From Firmicutes bacterium UBA3910 (lineage in GTDB: Bacteria; Bacillota; Limnochordia; Darwinibacteriales; Darwinibacteriaceae): a DNA stretch of 7,040 nucleotides. A program made the position numbers and the translations under genes. Of this stretch, positions 1 to 6,788 are shown piece by piece. Position 1 is the first letter of the stretch; every line of letters starts with the position of its first letter. Where the stretch lies: the NCBI GenBank assembly GCA_002391465.1, contig DGFC01000158.1, positions 1 through 7,040 of the forward strand, given 5' to 3'. The notes beneath the pieces were generated by a model. The model saw nothing but the letters and a program-made list of their open reading frames with translations. It was not told where the DNA came from and made no database searches.

Positions 1-522
1 GGCAAAGAGGGGCAGAATGCCCGTTTAGCCGCACGCCTAACTGGTTGGAGAATCGATATTAAAGACGTTGAGCAGGCAGAAGAGTTCTTTGCCGCTTACG
101 ATATTGCCAAGGCTGAAGCTGAGGCTGAGACAGAACTTCTTGAGGAAGAAGTCGTTGAGACTGTAGAAGTCGAGGACGAAGAGCTACGAGAAGAAGTAGA
201 AATAGGCACAACAGAGGAAGAACTTGTACAGGAGGAACCGGAGGCTGTAGAAGATGCGGAACCTGCACCCGTTGAAATCAGTGAGGAGGAACTTGCCAGC
301 TTAACTAATGTGACCAAACGCAAGAGTTGGCAGGAGCGTTTCGGTGCCTTTGCCTTAGATAACGTCGAAGAAGAGAAGGAAGAGAAAGGCGAAAAGGATG
401 ACAAGGCCGATACCTCCGGGTCAAAGCAGGAACCGGACAAGGGGAAGAAGAAAAAGGAAATGGTTATTACCGATTTATCACAGCTGCAGTCCATCGACTT
501 CAAATTTGATGATGAGAAATAG
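1..522 (+). CDS. nusA: Transcription termination/antitermination factor NusA, C-terminal part (5' end outside window)
   Basis: The frame is open from base 1 and ends at TAG 520-522, giving the last 173 residues. The first 20 residues start with [16 protein letters not shown], the GxxG-type RNA-binding signature and closing helix of the second KH domain, a hallmark of NusA. NusA binds RNA polymerase and nascent RNA and modulates pausing, termination and antitermination. After the KH domain comes about 150 residues of low-complexity tail. Bases 121-300 encode 60 residues of which 28 are Glu or Asp and only one is basic. This is followed by a basic/aromatic patch ([17 protein letters not shown]), a mixed E/K/D stretch, a KGKKKK run and a final hydrophobic/acidic segment ([19 protein letters not shown]). 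Bacillus NusA ends soon after KH2, so this tail is long; E. coli NusA also has C-terminal acidic repeats, but I see no clear similarity to them. Position ahead of ylxR supports the call. Confidence 0.95.
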   Translation, partial: GKEGQNARLAARLTGWRIDIKDVEQAEEFFAAYDIAKAEAEAETELLEEEVVETVEVEDEELREEVEIGTTEEELVQEEPEAVEDAEPAPVEISEEELASLTNVTKRKSWQERFGAFALDNVEEEKEEKGEKDDKADTSGSKQEPDKGKKKKEMVITDLSQLQSIDFKFDDEK

Positions 523-532
523 GTGATCTTCG

Positions 533-805
533 GTGAGAAGGAAGCATGTTCCCATGCGCACTTGCGTTGGCTGTCGATCATCCTTTCCCAAAAAGGAACT
601 GGTCCGCATCGTGCGCGATCCGGAGGGAAAGGTAGAGTTAGATCTGACGGGTAAGCGTTCGGGTCGGGGAGCTTACCTCTGCCATAGCACTACCTGTTTT
701 GATTTGGCGGTAAAGGGGAAGCAGATTGAGCGGGCGTTAGGCGTTACTGTAGGTGCTGAAGTTTTGGAAGAGATCAGAAAGGTTTTGGATGAAACGAGTA
801 TATAA
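533..805 (+). CDS. ylxR: YlxR/RnpM family RNA-binding protein (DUF448)
   Basis: A 90-residue basic protein of normal family length. Its family marks are MRTCVGCRSSFPKKELVRIV (residues 8-27) and SGRGAYLC (43-50). In Bacillus subtilis this family binds the RNase P RNA and modulates RNase P, hence the name RnpM; the same role here is inferred. Start: GTG at 533, preceded by AGGTGAT (521-527), which overlaps the nusA stop and leaves a 5-base spacer. An internal ATG at 554 would remove the basic RRKH leader common in the family, so GTG is preferred. Four cysteines (C11, C14, C50, C55) form a CxxC plus Cx4C pattern. The 3' end overlaps ylxQ by 17 bases, suggesting coupled translation. Confidence 0.93.
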   Translation: MRRKHVPMRTCVGCRSSFPKKELVRIVRDPEGKVELDLTGKRSGRGAYLCHSTTCFDLAVKGKQIERALGVTVGAEVLEEIRKVLDETSI

Positions 806-1112
806 TTACCTGGGACTTGCTCAGCGAGCGGGCAGAGTGGTGTCCGGTGAACAAGCCCTAGAGGTAACGTTAGCTAAGCGCCGGGTCTTTCTCATGTTGA
901 TTGCAAGTGATGCCTCTTCCAACACCTACAACAAGTTTAAATCACTGGCTCAAAAACACGATGTGGAGTACTTTGTTTTTGGTGAAAAGGAACGTTTGGG
1001 GCATGCAATAGGTAAATCGCCGCGGGCTGTCGTCGGTGTTATCGATCGAAATTTTGCCAACGTAATTGGTAAGGAAATTGTGGGGTCAGTGCAGGAGAAA
1101 AACAAGGAGTGA
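789..1112 (+). CDS. ylxQ: L7Ae/L30e-family K-turn RNA-binding protein YlxQ
   Basis: A 107-residue protein with the L7Ae/L30e/Gadd45 fold signature: YLGLAQRAGRVVSGEQAL near the N terminus (residues 7-24), a central strand followed by ASDASSNTYNK (39-49), and FGEKERLGHAIGKSPRAVVGVID (64-86). Bacterial YlxQ proteins are L7Ae relatives that can bind kink-turn RNA; their cellular target is not settled. Start: ATG 789, with AAAGG (778-782) six bases upstream inside ylxR. An upstream in-frame GTG at 753 would add 12 residues unlike the family and is rejected. It overlaps ylxR by 17 bases, and its stop TGA (1110-1112) lies inside the infB Shine-Dalgarno region, so the three genes are probably co-translated. 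Confidence 0.92.
   Translation: MKRVYNYLGLAQRAGRVVSGEQALEVTLAKRRVFLMLIASDASSNTYNKFKSLAQKHDVEYFVFGEKERLGHAIGKSPRAVVGVIDRNFANVIGKEIVGSVQEKNKE
1104..1109 (+). promoter_or_regulatory. Ribosome binding site that decides the infB start
   Basis: AAGGAG at 1104-1109 runs on into TGAT, a good anti-SD match overlapping the ylxQ stop. In-frame start candidates are GTG 1109, ATG 1112, TTG 1115 and ATG 1118. Only ATG 1118, with an 8-base spacer, is well placed; ATG 1112 would leave 2 bases, and GTG 1109 lies inside the site. Confidence 0.8.
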
Positions 1113-1117
1113 TGTTG

Positions 1118-3211
1118 ATGAAGAAAATAAGGATCTACGAGTTGGCAAAAGAACTCGATATAGAAAGCAAGGAGATAATCTCTTTCCTAAACGAATTAGG
1201 CGAAGAGGTCTCCAGTCACATGAGCAGTATTGAAGGGGATGTTGCTGCGCTGATCCGCGATCATTTTAAGCCCCAGGAAGAAGATCCCGTTTTAGTTGTT
1301 GAAGACGATGTTGAGGAAATCGAGCAACCTAAGGTTGAGAAGATAATTAGACGGAACAGTCCAAAAGATGTGGAAGAGCGGGATGTTCCCAAGAAGCGCT
1401 CTAAGTCCAAAAAGCAAAAGGGCGATAGGAGAACAGAGGGACGCCGCAAAGAAAAACAGCAGACAAAGAAGGAAATCACGCTGCCGGAAACCGTTTCTGT
1501 CAGGGAACTGGCCGATGCACTGGGAGTAAACGGAGCGGAGCTGATTAAGGAACTGATGAAAATCGGTGTAATGGCTTCCTTGGCCCAATCCATCGACTTC
1601 GATATAGCTGCTATAGTGGCCGCTGAGTTCGGAGTGGAAGCTAAGCCCGAAATGGATTTGGCTGAACAGGTCTTTGCTGAGGTTGCAGATGATCCAGAAA
1701 AACAGGTTACACGACCGCCGGTAGTGACCATCATGGGTCACGTTGACCACGGTAAAACCACCCTGTTGGACTCTATCCGGAAGACAAGGGTAACCGCTAC
1801 TGAAGCCGGTGGGATTACCCAGCATATTGGTGCTTATCAGATTGTGTATAACGACAATAGAATTACATTCTTGGATACACCCGGGCACGAAGCCTTTACG
1901 GCCATGCGCTCCAGAGGCGCTAAAGTTACGGACATTGCTATCTTGGTAGTGGCCGCTAATGACGGCGTAATGCCCCAAACGGTTGAAGCGATCAACCATG
2001 CTAAGGCTGCCGGTGTACCCATCATTATAGCCATCAACAAGGTGGATCTGCCTGCGGCTAATCCAGATCGGGTTAAGCAGGAGCTGACTGAACATGGGCT
2101 GGTAGTGGAGGAGTGGGGCGGCGATACCATTGCTGTAGAAGTTTCTGCCCTCCAAGGCGAAGGTATTGATGAGCTTTTGGATATGATCCTCTTAGTGGCA
2201 GAGATGGAGGACCTTAAAGCAGATCCGGAGCGTCCTGCCCGTGGAACCGTTATTGAAGCTCAGTTAGACCGGGGACGGGGACCCGTTGCCACTGTCCTGA
2301 TTTCCTCCGGTACGCTCAGAGTAGGCGATGCCTTTGTAGTGGGTAATGAATGCGGTAAAGTCCGTGCCCTCGTTAACGACCAGGGCCAGAACGTTCAGGA
2401 AGCCGGACCGGCCATGCCCGTAGAGGTACTGGGTATTGATGGTGTGCCTGAGGCCGGCGATCCGTTCGTGGTTGTCCAGGATGAACAAACCGCTCGCCAA
2501 GTGGCAAGCCTGCAACAGGAAAAACAGAGGGAGCGGGATCTCAGCCGCAGCAGCCGAGTAAGCTTGGATGATCTGTTCCAACGCATTCAAGAAGGCGAAG
2601 TGAAGGAACTGAATCTGGTAGTCAAGGCGGACGTGCACGGTTCTGCTGAAGCCGTTCGCGCCTCATTGGAGAAACTATCCACAGACGAAGTTAAGGTCAA
2701 TATTATTCACCAGGCAGTAGGTGCCGTTTCCGAATCAGACGTTCTCTTGGCAGCCGCGTCCAATGCGGTGATTATCGGCTTTAATGTCCGACCCGAACCC
2801 AACGCCCGCCGGGCCGCGGAACGGGACGGCGTTGATATTCGCGTTTACCGGATCATCTACAATCTGTTAGATGATGTGGAAGCAGCCATGGTTGGTCTGC
2901 TCGATCCTGAGTATAAAGAGCAGGTGCTGGGCAGAGCTGAAGTCCGGCAGACCTTTAAGGTGCCAGGTGCTGTGGTGGCCGGCTGCTACGTGCAGGAAGG
3001 GAAAATTGTCCGTTCGGCACAGATTCGCCTCCTGCGGGATAACGTGATTATTCACGAAGGGCAGATTTCTTCCCTCAGGCGCTTTAAGGATGACGTCCGA
3101 GAGGTTGCCCAAGGGTATGAGTGCGGTATCGGTATCGAGCGCTACAATGACGTTAAGGAAGGCGACGTTATCGAGGCCTTCACCATGGTCAAGGTAGAAC
3201 GAACTCTCTAG
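1118..3211 (+). CDS. infB: Translation initiation factor IF-2
   Basis: A 697-residue GTPase that delivers fMet-tRNA to the 30S subunit and promotes 50S joining. Domains in order: a first IF2N module (about 1-50, [16 protein letters not shown]); a charged variable linker (51-118), acidic first and then Lys/Arg-rich; a second IF2N module (about 123-172, [19 protein letters not shown]); the GTPase core with G1 GHVDHGKTT (207-215), switch [12 protein letters not shown] (231-241), G3 DTPGH (253-257), G4 NKVD (307-310) and G5 SAL (343-345); a beta-barrel domain from about 373; IF2 domain 3 (about 490-585); and the C-terminal fMet-tRNA-binding barrel ending with [15 protein letters not shown]. All GTPase motifs are intact. 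Size is close to Bacillus IF2. The start is set by the AAGGAG at 1104. Stop TAG 3209-3211 overlaps the rbfA Shine-Dalgarno. Confidence 0.98.
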   Translation: MKKIRIYELAKELDIESKEIISFLNELGEEVSSHMSSIEGDVAALIRDHFKPQEEDPVLVVEDDVEEIEQPKVEKIIRRNSPKDVEERDVPKKRSKSKKQKGDRRTEGRRKEKQQTKKEITLPETVSVRELADALGVNGAELIKELMKIGVMASLAQSIDFDIAAIVAAEFGVEAKPEMDLAEQVFAEVADDPEKQVTRPPVVTIMGHVDHGKTTLLDSIRKTRVTATEAGGITQHIGAYQIVYNDNRITFLDTPGHEAFTAMRSRGAKVTDIAILVVAANDGVMPQTVEAINHAKAAGVPIIIAINKVDLPAANPDRVKQELTEHGLVVEEWGGDTIAVEVSALQGEGIDELLDMILLVAEMEDLKADPERPARGTVIEAQLDRGRGPVATVLISSGTLRVGDAFVVGNECGKVRALVNDQGQNVQEAGPAMPVEVLGIDGVPEAGDPFVVVQDEQTARQVASLQQEKQRERDLSRSSRVSLDDLFQRIQEGEVKELNLVVKADVHGSAEAVRASLEKLSTDEVKVNIIHQAVGAVSESDVLLAAASNAVIIGFNVRPEPNARRAAERDGVDIRVYRIIYNLLDDVEAAMVGLLDPEYKEQVLGRAEVRQTFKVPGAVVAGCYVQEGKIVRSAQIRLLRDNVIIHEGQISSLRRFKDDVREVAQGYECGIGIERYNDVKEGDVIEAFTMVKVERTL

Positions 3212-3222
3212 GAGTGATAAAC

Positions 3223-3591
3223 ATGGCAACAAGCAGGCACGTTAGGGTTGCCGAGGAGATAAAGCGCGAAGTAAGCGCGATTGTAGCCAATGAAGTGAAG
3301 GATCCCCGTCTGGGCATGCTCAGCATCACCGATGTGGACGTATCCAGGGATCTCTCCTTTGCTAAGATCTATTTCAGCATGCTCGGTTCGGAAGAAGAGC
3401 GGGCAAACACGCTGGAAGGTTTGGATAGAGCTAAGGGTTTTATCCGTTCAGAACTGGCCAAAAGAATAAGGGTCAGACATATACCTGAAATCAGTTTCCA
3501 CTTCGATCCCTCGCTTGAGTATGGTTTTAAGATGAACGCTCTGCTCAGAACGCTTCAGAGCGGGGAGGATGGGGAACAGGACGAAGAATGA
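3223..3591 (+). CDS. rbfA: 30S ribosome-binding factor A
   Basis: A 122-residue single KH-type protein needed for late 30S maturation, including 16S 5'-end processing and cold adaptation in model bacteria. Family marks are RHVRVAEEIKREVSAIVANE at the start, DPRLGMLSITDVDVSRDLSFAKIYFS (residues 27-52), and the segment KGFIRSELAKRIRVRHIPEI then FHFDPSLEYG (71-101). The last residues are a short acidic tail. Start: ATG 3223 with AGGAG (3210-3214) lying on the infB stop, spacer 8. The in-frame GTG at 3214 overlaps that site and is rejected. In Bacillus, ylxP sits between infB and rbfA; here the gap is only 11 bases. The stop overlaps the nrnA start as ATGA. Confidence 0.97.
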   Translation: MATSRHVRVAEEIKREVSAIVANEVKDPRLGMLSITDVDVSRDLSFAKIYFSMLGSEEERANTLEGLDRAKGFIRSELAKRIRVRHIPEISFHFDPSLEYGFKMNALLRTLQSGEDGEQDEE

Positions 3592-4571
3592 ACACACTTG
3601 GTGAAGTAGCTGTTTATTTGAAGAGTAACGATGATTTTATCATCGTTGGCCACGAGAGGCCGGACCATGACAGCCTCGGCTCAATGCTGGGGCTGTATTT
3701 TGGCTTGCGTAAAATGGGGAAACGCTGTCGACTGATCAGTGGTGATCCGATTCCCGCCGGCCTGAGCTGGTCCGGACTTGACTGGATAGAATACCTTCCT
3801 AGGGGCTTTGATCCCGGGGAAAGTTGCGTGATCGTAGTGGACTGTGAACCGGAACGAACTGGCAGTTTGGCTCAGAGCGTGTTATCCGCTAAGAGGCTTG
3901 TGAACATCGATCACCATGAGCGAGAGCGGGGCCTGGGAGACGTTGTCTATGTTGCTCCCAAAGAGGCTGCCACCTCTGTGATCATTTACCGGCTCCTTAG
4001 GGAGCTGGGTGTTTCCCTCAGCAGGGAAATTGCCGTGCCCCTTTATGGCGGTATTTTAGGTGATACGGGTGGTTTTCGTTACTCCAACACCACTCCTGAA
4101 GTGCTGGAGATCGGAGCAGAGCTGTTGAGGTACGACCTGGAACCCGACGTTTTGGCCCGGGAGATATTTGCTTCCCATCCTCTCAGTTTTCTACGGTTGT
4201 TGGGGCACACCCTGTCCAAGCTGGAAACGACGGAGGATGGACGCCTAGTCTGGGCAGCGGTCAGTCTGGAAGACTACGAGAAGTTCGGCTGGGATCCCAG
4301 CCAACATGACCAGCTTATAAGCTATATTCGCGCGGTGGATACAGCGGAAATTGCCATACTCTTCCGGGAGACTGAACCGAATCAGATTCGCATCGGATTT
4401 CGGGCAAACAACGTTGACGTGGGCAGCCTTGCCCGCCAGTTCGGTGGCGGTGGACATCGCCTGGCGTCAGGAGCGAGCATCACGGGTGACTTGGATATAG
4501 TGACAGCTGAGGTGGTTGAGGCTGCCAAAGAGTATTTAACAGTGGGTGAACGGTATGAACGGGATAGTTAA
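3588..4571 (+). CDS. nrnA: DHH/DHHA1 phosphoesterase, NrnA-type nanoRNase/pAp phosphatase
   Basis: A 327-residue protein, normal for NrnA. DHH metal-binding motifs: I, GHERPDHDSLGS (H22, D26, D28); II, VIVVDCEPERTG (D85); III, NIDHH (D108-H110); IV, GILGDTGGFRYSNTTPE (D159). The DHHA1 substrate-binding domain has GGGGHRLASGA (286-296). The family degrades 2-5 nucleotide RNAs, and in various members pAp or pApA, using manganese. All metal ligands are present. After DHH the sequence is ERERGLGD, where many NrnA proteins have a DHHxSN pattern, so substrate choice is uncertain. Start: ATG 3588 overlaps the rbfA stop (ATGA), with AGGA (3578-3581) six bases upstream. Position between rbfA and truB is common in clostridia and actinobacteria. 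It shares 17 bases with truB. The gene symbol is by family and context. Confidence 0.9.
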   Translation: MNTLGEVAVYLKSNDDFIIVGHERPDHDSLGSMLGLYFGLRKMGKRCRLISGDPIPAGLSWSGLDWIEYLPRGFDPGESCVIVVDCEPERTGSLAQSVLSAKRLVNIDHHERERGLGDVVYVAPKEAATSVIIYRLLRELGVSLSREIAVPLYGGILGDTGGFRYSNTTPEVLEIGAELLRYDLEPDVLAREIFASHPLSFLRLLGHTLSKLETTEDGRLVWAAVSLEDYEKFGWDPSQHDQLISYIRAVDTAEIAILFRETEPNQIRIGFRANNVDVGSLARQFGGGGHRLASGASITGDLDIVTAEVVEAAKEYLTVGERYERDS

Positions 4572-5487
4572 CCTGCTCAAACCTGCGGGCATGAGTTCCC
4601 ATCAGGCCGTTGCCTTTCTCAGGCGTGTGCTGAAAACCAAACGGGTGGGGCATACCGGTACTCTTGACCCTGGTGCCAGTGGCGTGTTGCCCCTGGTTGT
4701 GGGCCAGGGGACCAAACTTTCCCAGTATATGTTGGAACATGACAAGGCTTATACAGCCGAACTAACGCTGGGCCTTTCAACTTCCACGCAGGATGGTGCC
4801 GGTGAAACGGTAGAACTGAAAACCGATTTTTCCCTGACGCCATACAGGCTGGGGGAGGCTTTGGCTAAGTTCAAGGGCACCATTGAACAGGTCCCGCCCA
4901 TGGCATCCGCTGTGCGCGTTGAGGGTAAACGGCTTTACCAGTTAGCCCGGGAGGGTAAGTCCATTGAACGTACCCCCCGCCAGGTGGAAATCTATTCAAT
5001 CCATGTGGAACGGATTTGGAGCGAAGATGAGTACAAGCTCACCTTTGGAACCAGAGTACTGCTGCATATCTCCTGTTCCAAGGGTACCTATATCCGAACT
5101 CTCTGCCATGATATCGGCACAGAACTGGGCGTTCCCGCCCATTTATCCTTCCTGACTCGCACTGCCAGTGGTCCTTTCACCAGCGACCAGGCGTACACTC
5201 TTGAAGAGATAGAGGAGTTGGCGGGTGGGGGGGATTACCGTTTTCTTCTGCCCATGGAGACGGCCCTGCCCGATTGGCCCAAGGTGAAAGTCCATCCCCT
5301 CGTGGAGGAGCGGCTGAAGCACGGTAATTTCATTCTGCCTGAACATCTGGTGGATGTACCTACCTCACTTGTAGTGGGAGAGCAGGTTGTGTTAATGTCT
5401 GTCGATGAAGAGATTTTGGCCCTGGCTGAAATAAAGAGAACTAACAAACTAATATGCCAACCCTTCCGGGTTTTTGCGGGGGGATAG
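4555..5487 (+). CDS. truB: tRNA pseudouridine(55) synthase TruB
   Basis: A 310-residue enzyme that converts U55 of the tRNA T-loop to pseudouridine. It opens with MNGIVNLLKPAGMSSHQAV, the standard family start. The catalytic motif GHTGTLDPGASGVLP holds Asp38. Further family blocks are YTAELTLG (67-74), VPPMASAVRVEGKRLYQLAREG (113-134) and CSKGTYIRTLCHDIGTELG (174-192). The C-terminal domain (about 240-310) is PUA-like and ends PFRVFAGG. Start: ATG 4555 with GGTGA (4545-4549), spacer 5. An in-frame GTG at 4546 lies within that site and would add MNG before the conserved MNGI. The first 17 bases overlap nrnA. The stop TAG is in the same frame as ribF downstream. Confidence 0.97.
   Translation: MNGIVNLLKPAGMSSHQAVAFLRRVLKTKRVGHTGTLDPGASGVLPLVVGQGTKLSQYMLEHDKAYTAELTLGLSTSTQDGAGETVELKTDFSLTPYRLGEALAKFKGTIEQVPPMASAVRVEGKRLYQLAREGKSIERTPRQVEIYSIHVERIWSEDEYKLTFGTRVLLHISCSKGTYIRTLCHDIGTELGVPAHLSFLTRTASGPFTSDQAYTLEEIEELAGGGDYRFLLPMETALPDWPKVKVHPLVEERLKHGNFILPEHLVDVPTSLVVGEQVVLMSVDEEILALAEIKRTNKLICQPFRVFAGG
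5459..5475 (+). other. Small terminator-like hairpin at the 3' end of truB
   Basis: AACCC (5459-5463), loop TTCC, GGGTT (5468-5472), with a T-run 5471-5475. It looks like a weak intrinsic terminator, but it is coding (last truB codons), the stem is only 5 bp, and the T-run is short and partly in the stem. At most it could cause partial attenuation before ribF. Confidence 0.25.
5478..5484 (+). promoter_or_regulatory. Ribosome binding site supporting a CTG start for ribF
   Basis: A run of six G followed by AT (5478-5485) matches the anti-SD with one G-U wobble and one mismatch. It ends 6 bases before CTG 5491. No ATG, GTG or TTG lies in the ribF frame between the truB stop and the conserved GTFDGVH motif, so this site points to CTG (or less likely ATT 5497) as the start. 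Confidence 0.55.
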
Positions 5488-5490
5488 ACA

Positions 5491-6438
5491 CTGGAAATTA
5501 AATGGATTAGAAAAAGAGAATCCGCCGGCCGCAGCGTTGCCTTAGGTACCTTTGACGGTGTGCACAGGGGGCATCAGCACCTTTTGGCGGAAACGATAAA
5601 AAACCGCCCAGCTGGTGGTACAAGCTGTGTATTCACCTTCGATGTACCGCCGGAACAGTATTTCAAGGGGAAATATGGACTGATCACCTCTTTCCCAGGC
5701 AAGGTGGAAAGGTTTTTTGCCTATGGCATTGAGGAGGTAGCGTGGCTTCCCTTTACCATCGAGTTCGCCTCCATGGAGGCAGAACATTTCGTCCGTAATA
5801 TTTTGGTGAGGCAGCTGAACGCTAAGCATATAGTTTGCGGTTTTGACTTTCGCTTTGGACGGGGTAGAGCAGGAGACTGCGCGTTTCTGAAGGAAATGGG
5901 TGCTTCTCTAGGATTCACCGTTACGGAGGTTGGGGCTGTTCAGGTCAATGGAGAAGAGGCGATCAGCAGCACTTTGATACGCCGTCTAATATCCGACGGC
6001 GAGTTGGAACAAGCTGCCCGCTATTTGGGTTATTTTCCTACCTACAGTGGTAGGATCGTTCACGGTGAGGGTAGGGGCAGACTGTTGGGTTTTCCCACAG
6101 CCAACCTGCAAATTGACCCCAGAATGGTGCTGCCGCCGGAGGGGGTTTACCTCACTTGGTGTACACTGCCCGATGGTAGGGGAGTACCTGCCGTTGCCTC
6201 CATAGGTAAAAACCCAACCTTTTCTGGAACGGTCCAGACACTTGAGGTCTACATCCTCGATTTCAGCGGAGATCTGTACGGTGAGAGACTGGAGGTTCAG
6301 TTCCTCTACCGTCAGCGAGGCATTCACAAGTACGAATCCGCGGCCCAGCTGCAGGAGCAGATCGAAGAAGATGTGCGTATCGCCAGACAATTGTTGCAGA
6401 GATTTCATTTACAAGACGGGCGAATTGTGCTAAGATAA
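5491..6438 (+). CDS. ribF: Bifunctional riboflavin kinase / FAD synthetase
   Basis: A 315-residue protein, normal for RibF, which turns riboflavin into FMN and then FAD. The N-terminal nucleotidyltransferase has [11 protein letters not shown] (residues 19-29), [13 protein letters not shown] (117-129) and ISSTLIRRL (158-166). The C-terminal flavokinase has [19 protein letters not shown] (187-205), IGKNPTF (238-244) and [17 protein letters not shown] (251-267). The usual TFDPHP block reads [10 protein letters not shown] here, and SSTRIR reads SSTLIR. From memory, Thermotoga maritima RibF has similar variants (PPEYF, SSSLIR), so this looks like a subfamily trait, not decay. Start: CTG 5491, because no ATG/GTG/TTG is available; it gives [10 protein letters not shown] before the first motif. 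GTG 5560 lies inside DGVH and would cut the active site. No FMN riboswitch is seen upstream; expression probably follows truB. Confidence 0.93.
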   Translation: MEIKWIRKRESAGRSVALGTFDGVHRGHQHLLAETIKNRPAGGTSCVFTFDVPPEQYFKGKYGLITSFPGKVERFFAYGIEEVAWLPFTIEFASMEAEHFVRNILVRQLNAKHIVCGFDFRFGRGRAGDCAFLKEMGASLGFTVTEVGAVQVNGEEAISSTLIRRLISDGELEQAARYLGYFPTYSGRIVHGEGRGRLLGFPTANLQIDPRMVLPPEGVYLTWCTLPDGRGVPAVASIGKNPTFSGTVQTLEVYILDFSGDLYGERLEVQFLYRQRGIHKYESAAQLQEQIEEDVRIARQLLQRFHLQDGRIVLR

Positions 6439-6448
6439 CAAGTGGAAA

Positions 6449-6515
6449 CCCTTTACTAGGAAAAGCGTATCTCCGGCGTTTTTCTTGGGAAGTGGAGTTT
6501 TACAAAAATGGAGGT
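6449..6515 (+). promoter_or_regulatory. rpsO leader hairpin with possible loop/Shine-Dalgarno pseudoknot
   Basis: Bases 6456-6468 pair with 6476-6488 over 13 consecutive positions (nine Watson-Crick, four G-U) around a 7-base loop, 6469-6475 (ATCTCCG). Beyond single mismatches the helix can extend to 6449/6495. Loop bases 6469-6474 (ATCTCC) are complementary to the rpsO Shine-Dalgarno GGAGGT at 6510-6515 (six pairs, one G-U), so an H-type pseudoknot that covers the ribosome site can be drawn. S15 represses its own mRNA through leader structures in several bacteria, including a pseudoknot in E. coli. The pairing is seen by hand; the regulatory role is inference. Confidence 0.5.
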
Positions 6516-6516
6516 G
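6510..6516 (+). promoter_or_regulatory. Strong ribosome binding site for rpsO
   Basis: GGAGGTG, a near-perfect anti-SD match, lies 5 bases before TTG 6522. It decides the start in favour of TTG over the in-frame GTG 6492, which would add ten residues not found in S15. Confidence 0.88.
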
Positions 6517-6521
6517 CGATT

Positions 6522-6788
6522 TTGATCACACAAGAAGAGAAAAACCGTATTATTGAGCAGTTCAGTAGACACGATAATGACACGGGTTCCCCCGAGGTAC
6601 AGATTGCCCTGCTCACCAAGAGGATCGAAGAGTTGACGGAGCATCTTAAGATGCACAAAAACGATCATCACTCCCGCAGGGGCCTGTATAAAATGATCGG
6701 GCAGAGAAGGGGCCTGTTAAACTATCTGATGAAAAAAGACATTGAGCGCTACCGTACACTCATTCAAGAGCTAGGTTTGCGCCGGTAA
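6522..6788 (+). CDS. rpsO: 30S ribosomal protein S15
   Basis: An 88-residue protein, the standard S15 length. S15 is a primary binder of the central domain of 16S rRNA and contacts 23S rRNA in an intersubunit bridge. Family marks: [22 protein letters not shown] (residues 17-38, the first long helices), [20 protein letters not shown] (41-60, containing the rRNA-contacting HHSRRG) and [17 protein letters not shown] to the terminal LGLRR. Start codon is TTG, giving [14 protein letters not shown], which fits the usual S15 N terminus. The 83-base gap from ribF is the longest upstream gap in the window and holds a leader structure. A strong terminator starts on its stop codon. A rare start codon beside a very strong Shine-Dalgarno fits a gene under translational control, but this is inference. 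Confidence 0.97.
   Translation: MITQEEKNRIIEQFSRHDNDTGSPEVQIALLTKRIEELTEHLKMHKNDHHSRRGLYKMIGQRRGLLNYLMKKDIERYRTLIQELGLRR

Noticed and set aside
96..581. Minus-strand Ser-rich open frame opposite the nusA tail
   Set aside because: The Ser runs are the reverse of GAA/GAG/GAC-rich sense codons. It is a shadow of the acidic tail.
1547..1558. Internal AAGGA plus in-frame ATG in infB as a start for a short IF2 form
   Set aside because: The spacer is only about 4 bases and the start would fall inside the second IF2N module, unlike known IF2 isoforms.
1292..2155. Long open frame on the minus strand opposite infB (287 codons)
   Set aside because: It lies wholly opposite the intact IF2 GTPase gene, has no recognisable domain and is expected by chance from codon bias on the sense strand.
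5502..5510. ATG GAT TAG near the start of ribF
   Set aside because: Wrong frame for RibF and stops after two codons, so it cannot be the ribF start.
6425..6457. Promoter for rpsO at the end of ribF (TTGTGC with a TTTACT or TACTAG box)
   Set aside because: Spacing is over 20 bases and no acceptable -10 lies at 16-18; rpsO is more simply served by readthrough from the operon.
6508..6525. Five-codon ORF ATG...TGA (MEVRF) overlapping the rpsO Shine-Dalgarno and start
   Set aside because: Its ATG overlaps the rpsO ribosome site and the peptide is too short to support as a leader peptide; likely chance.
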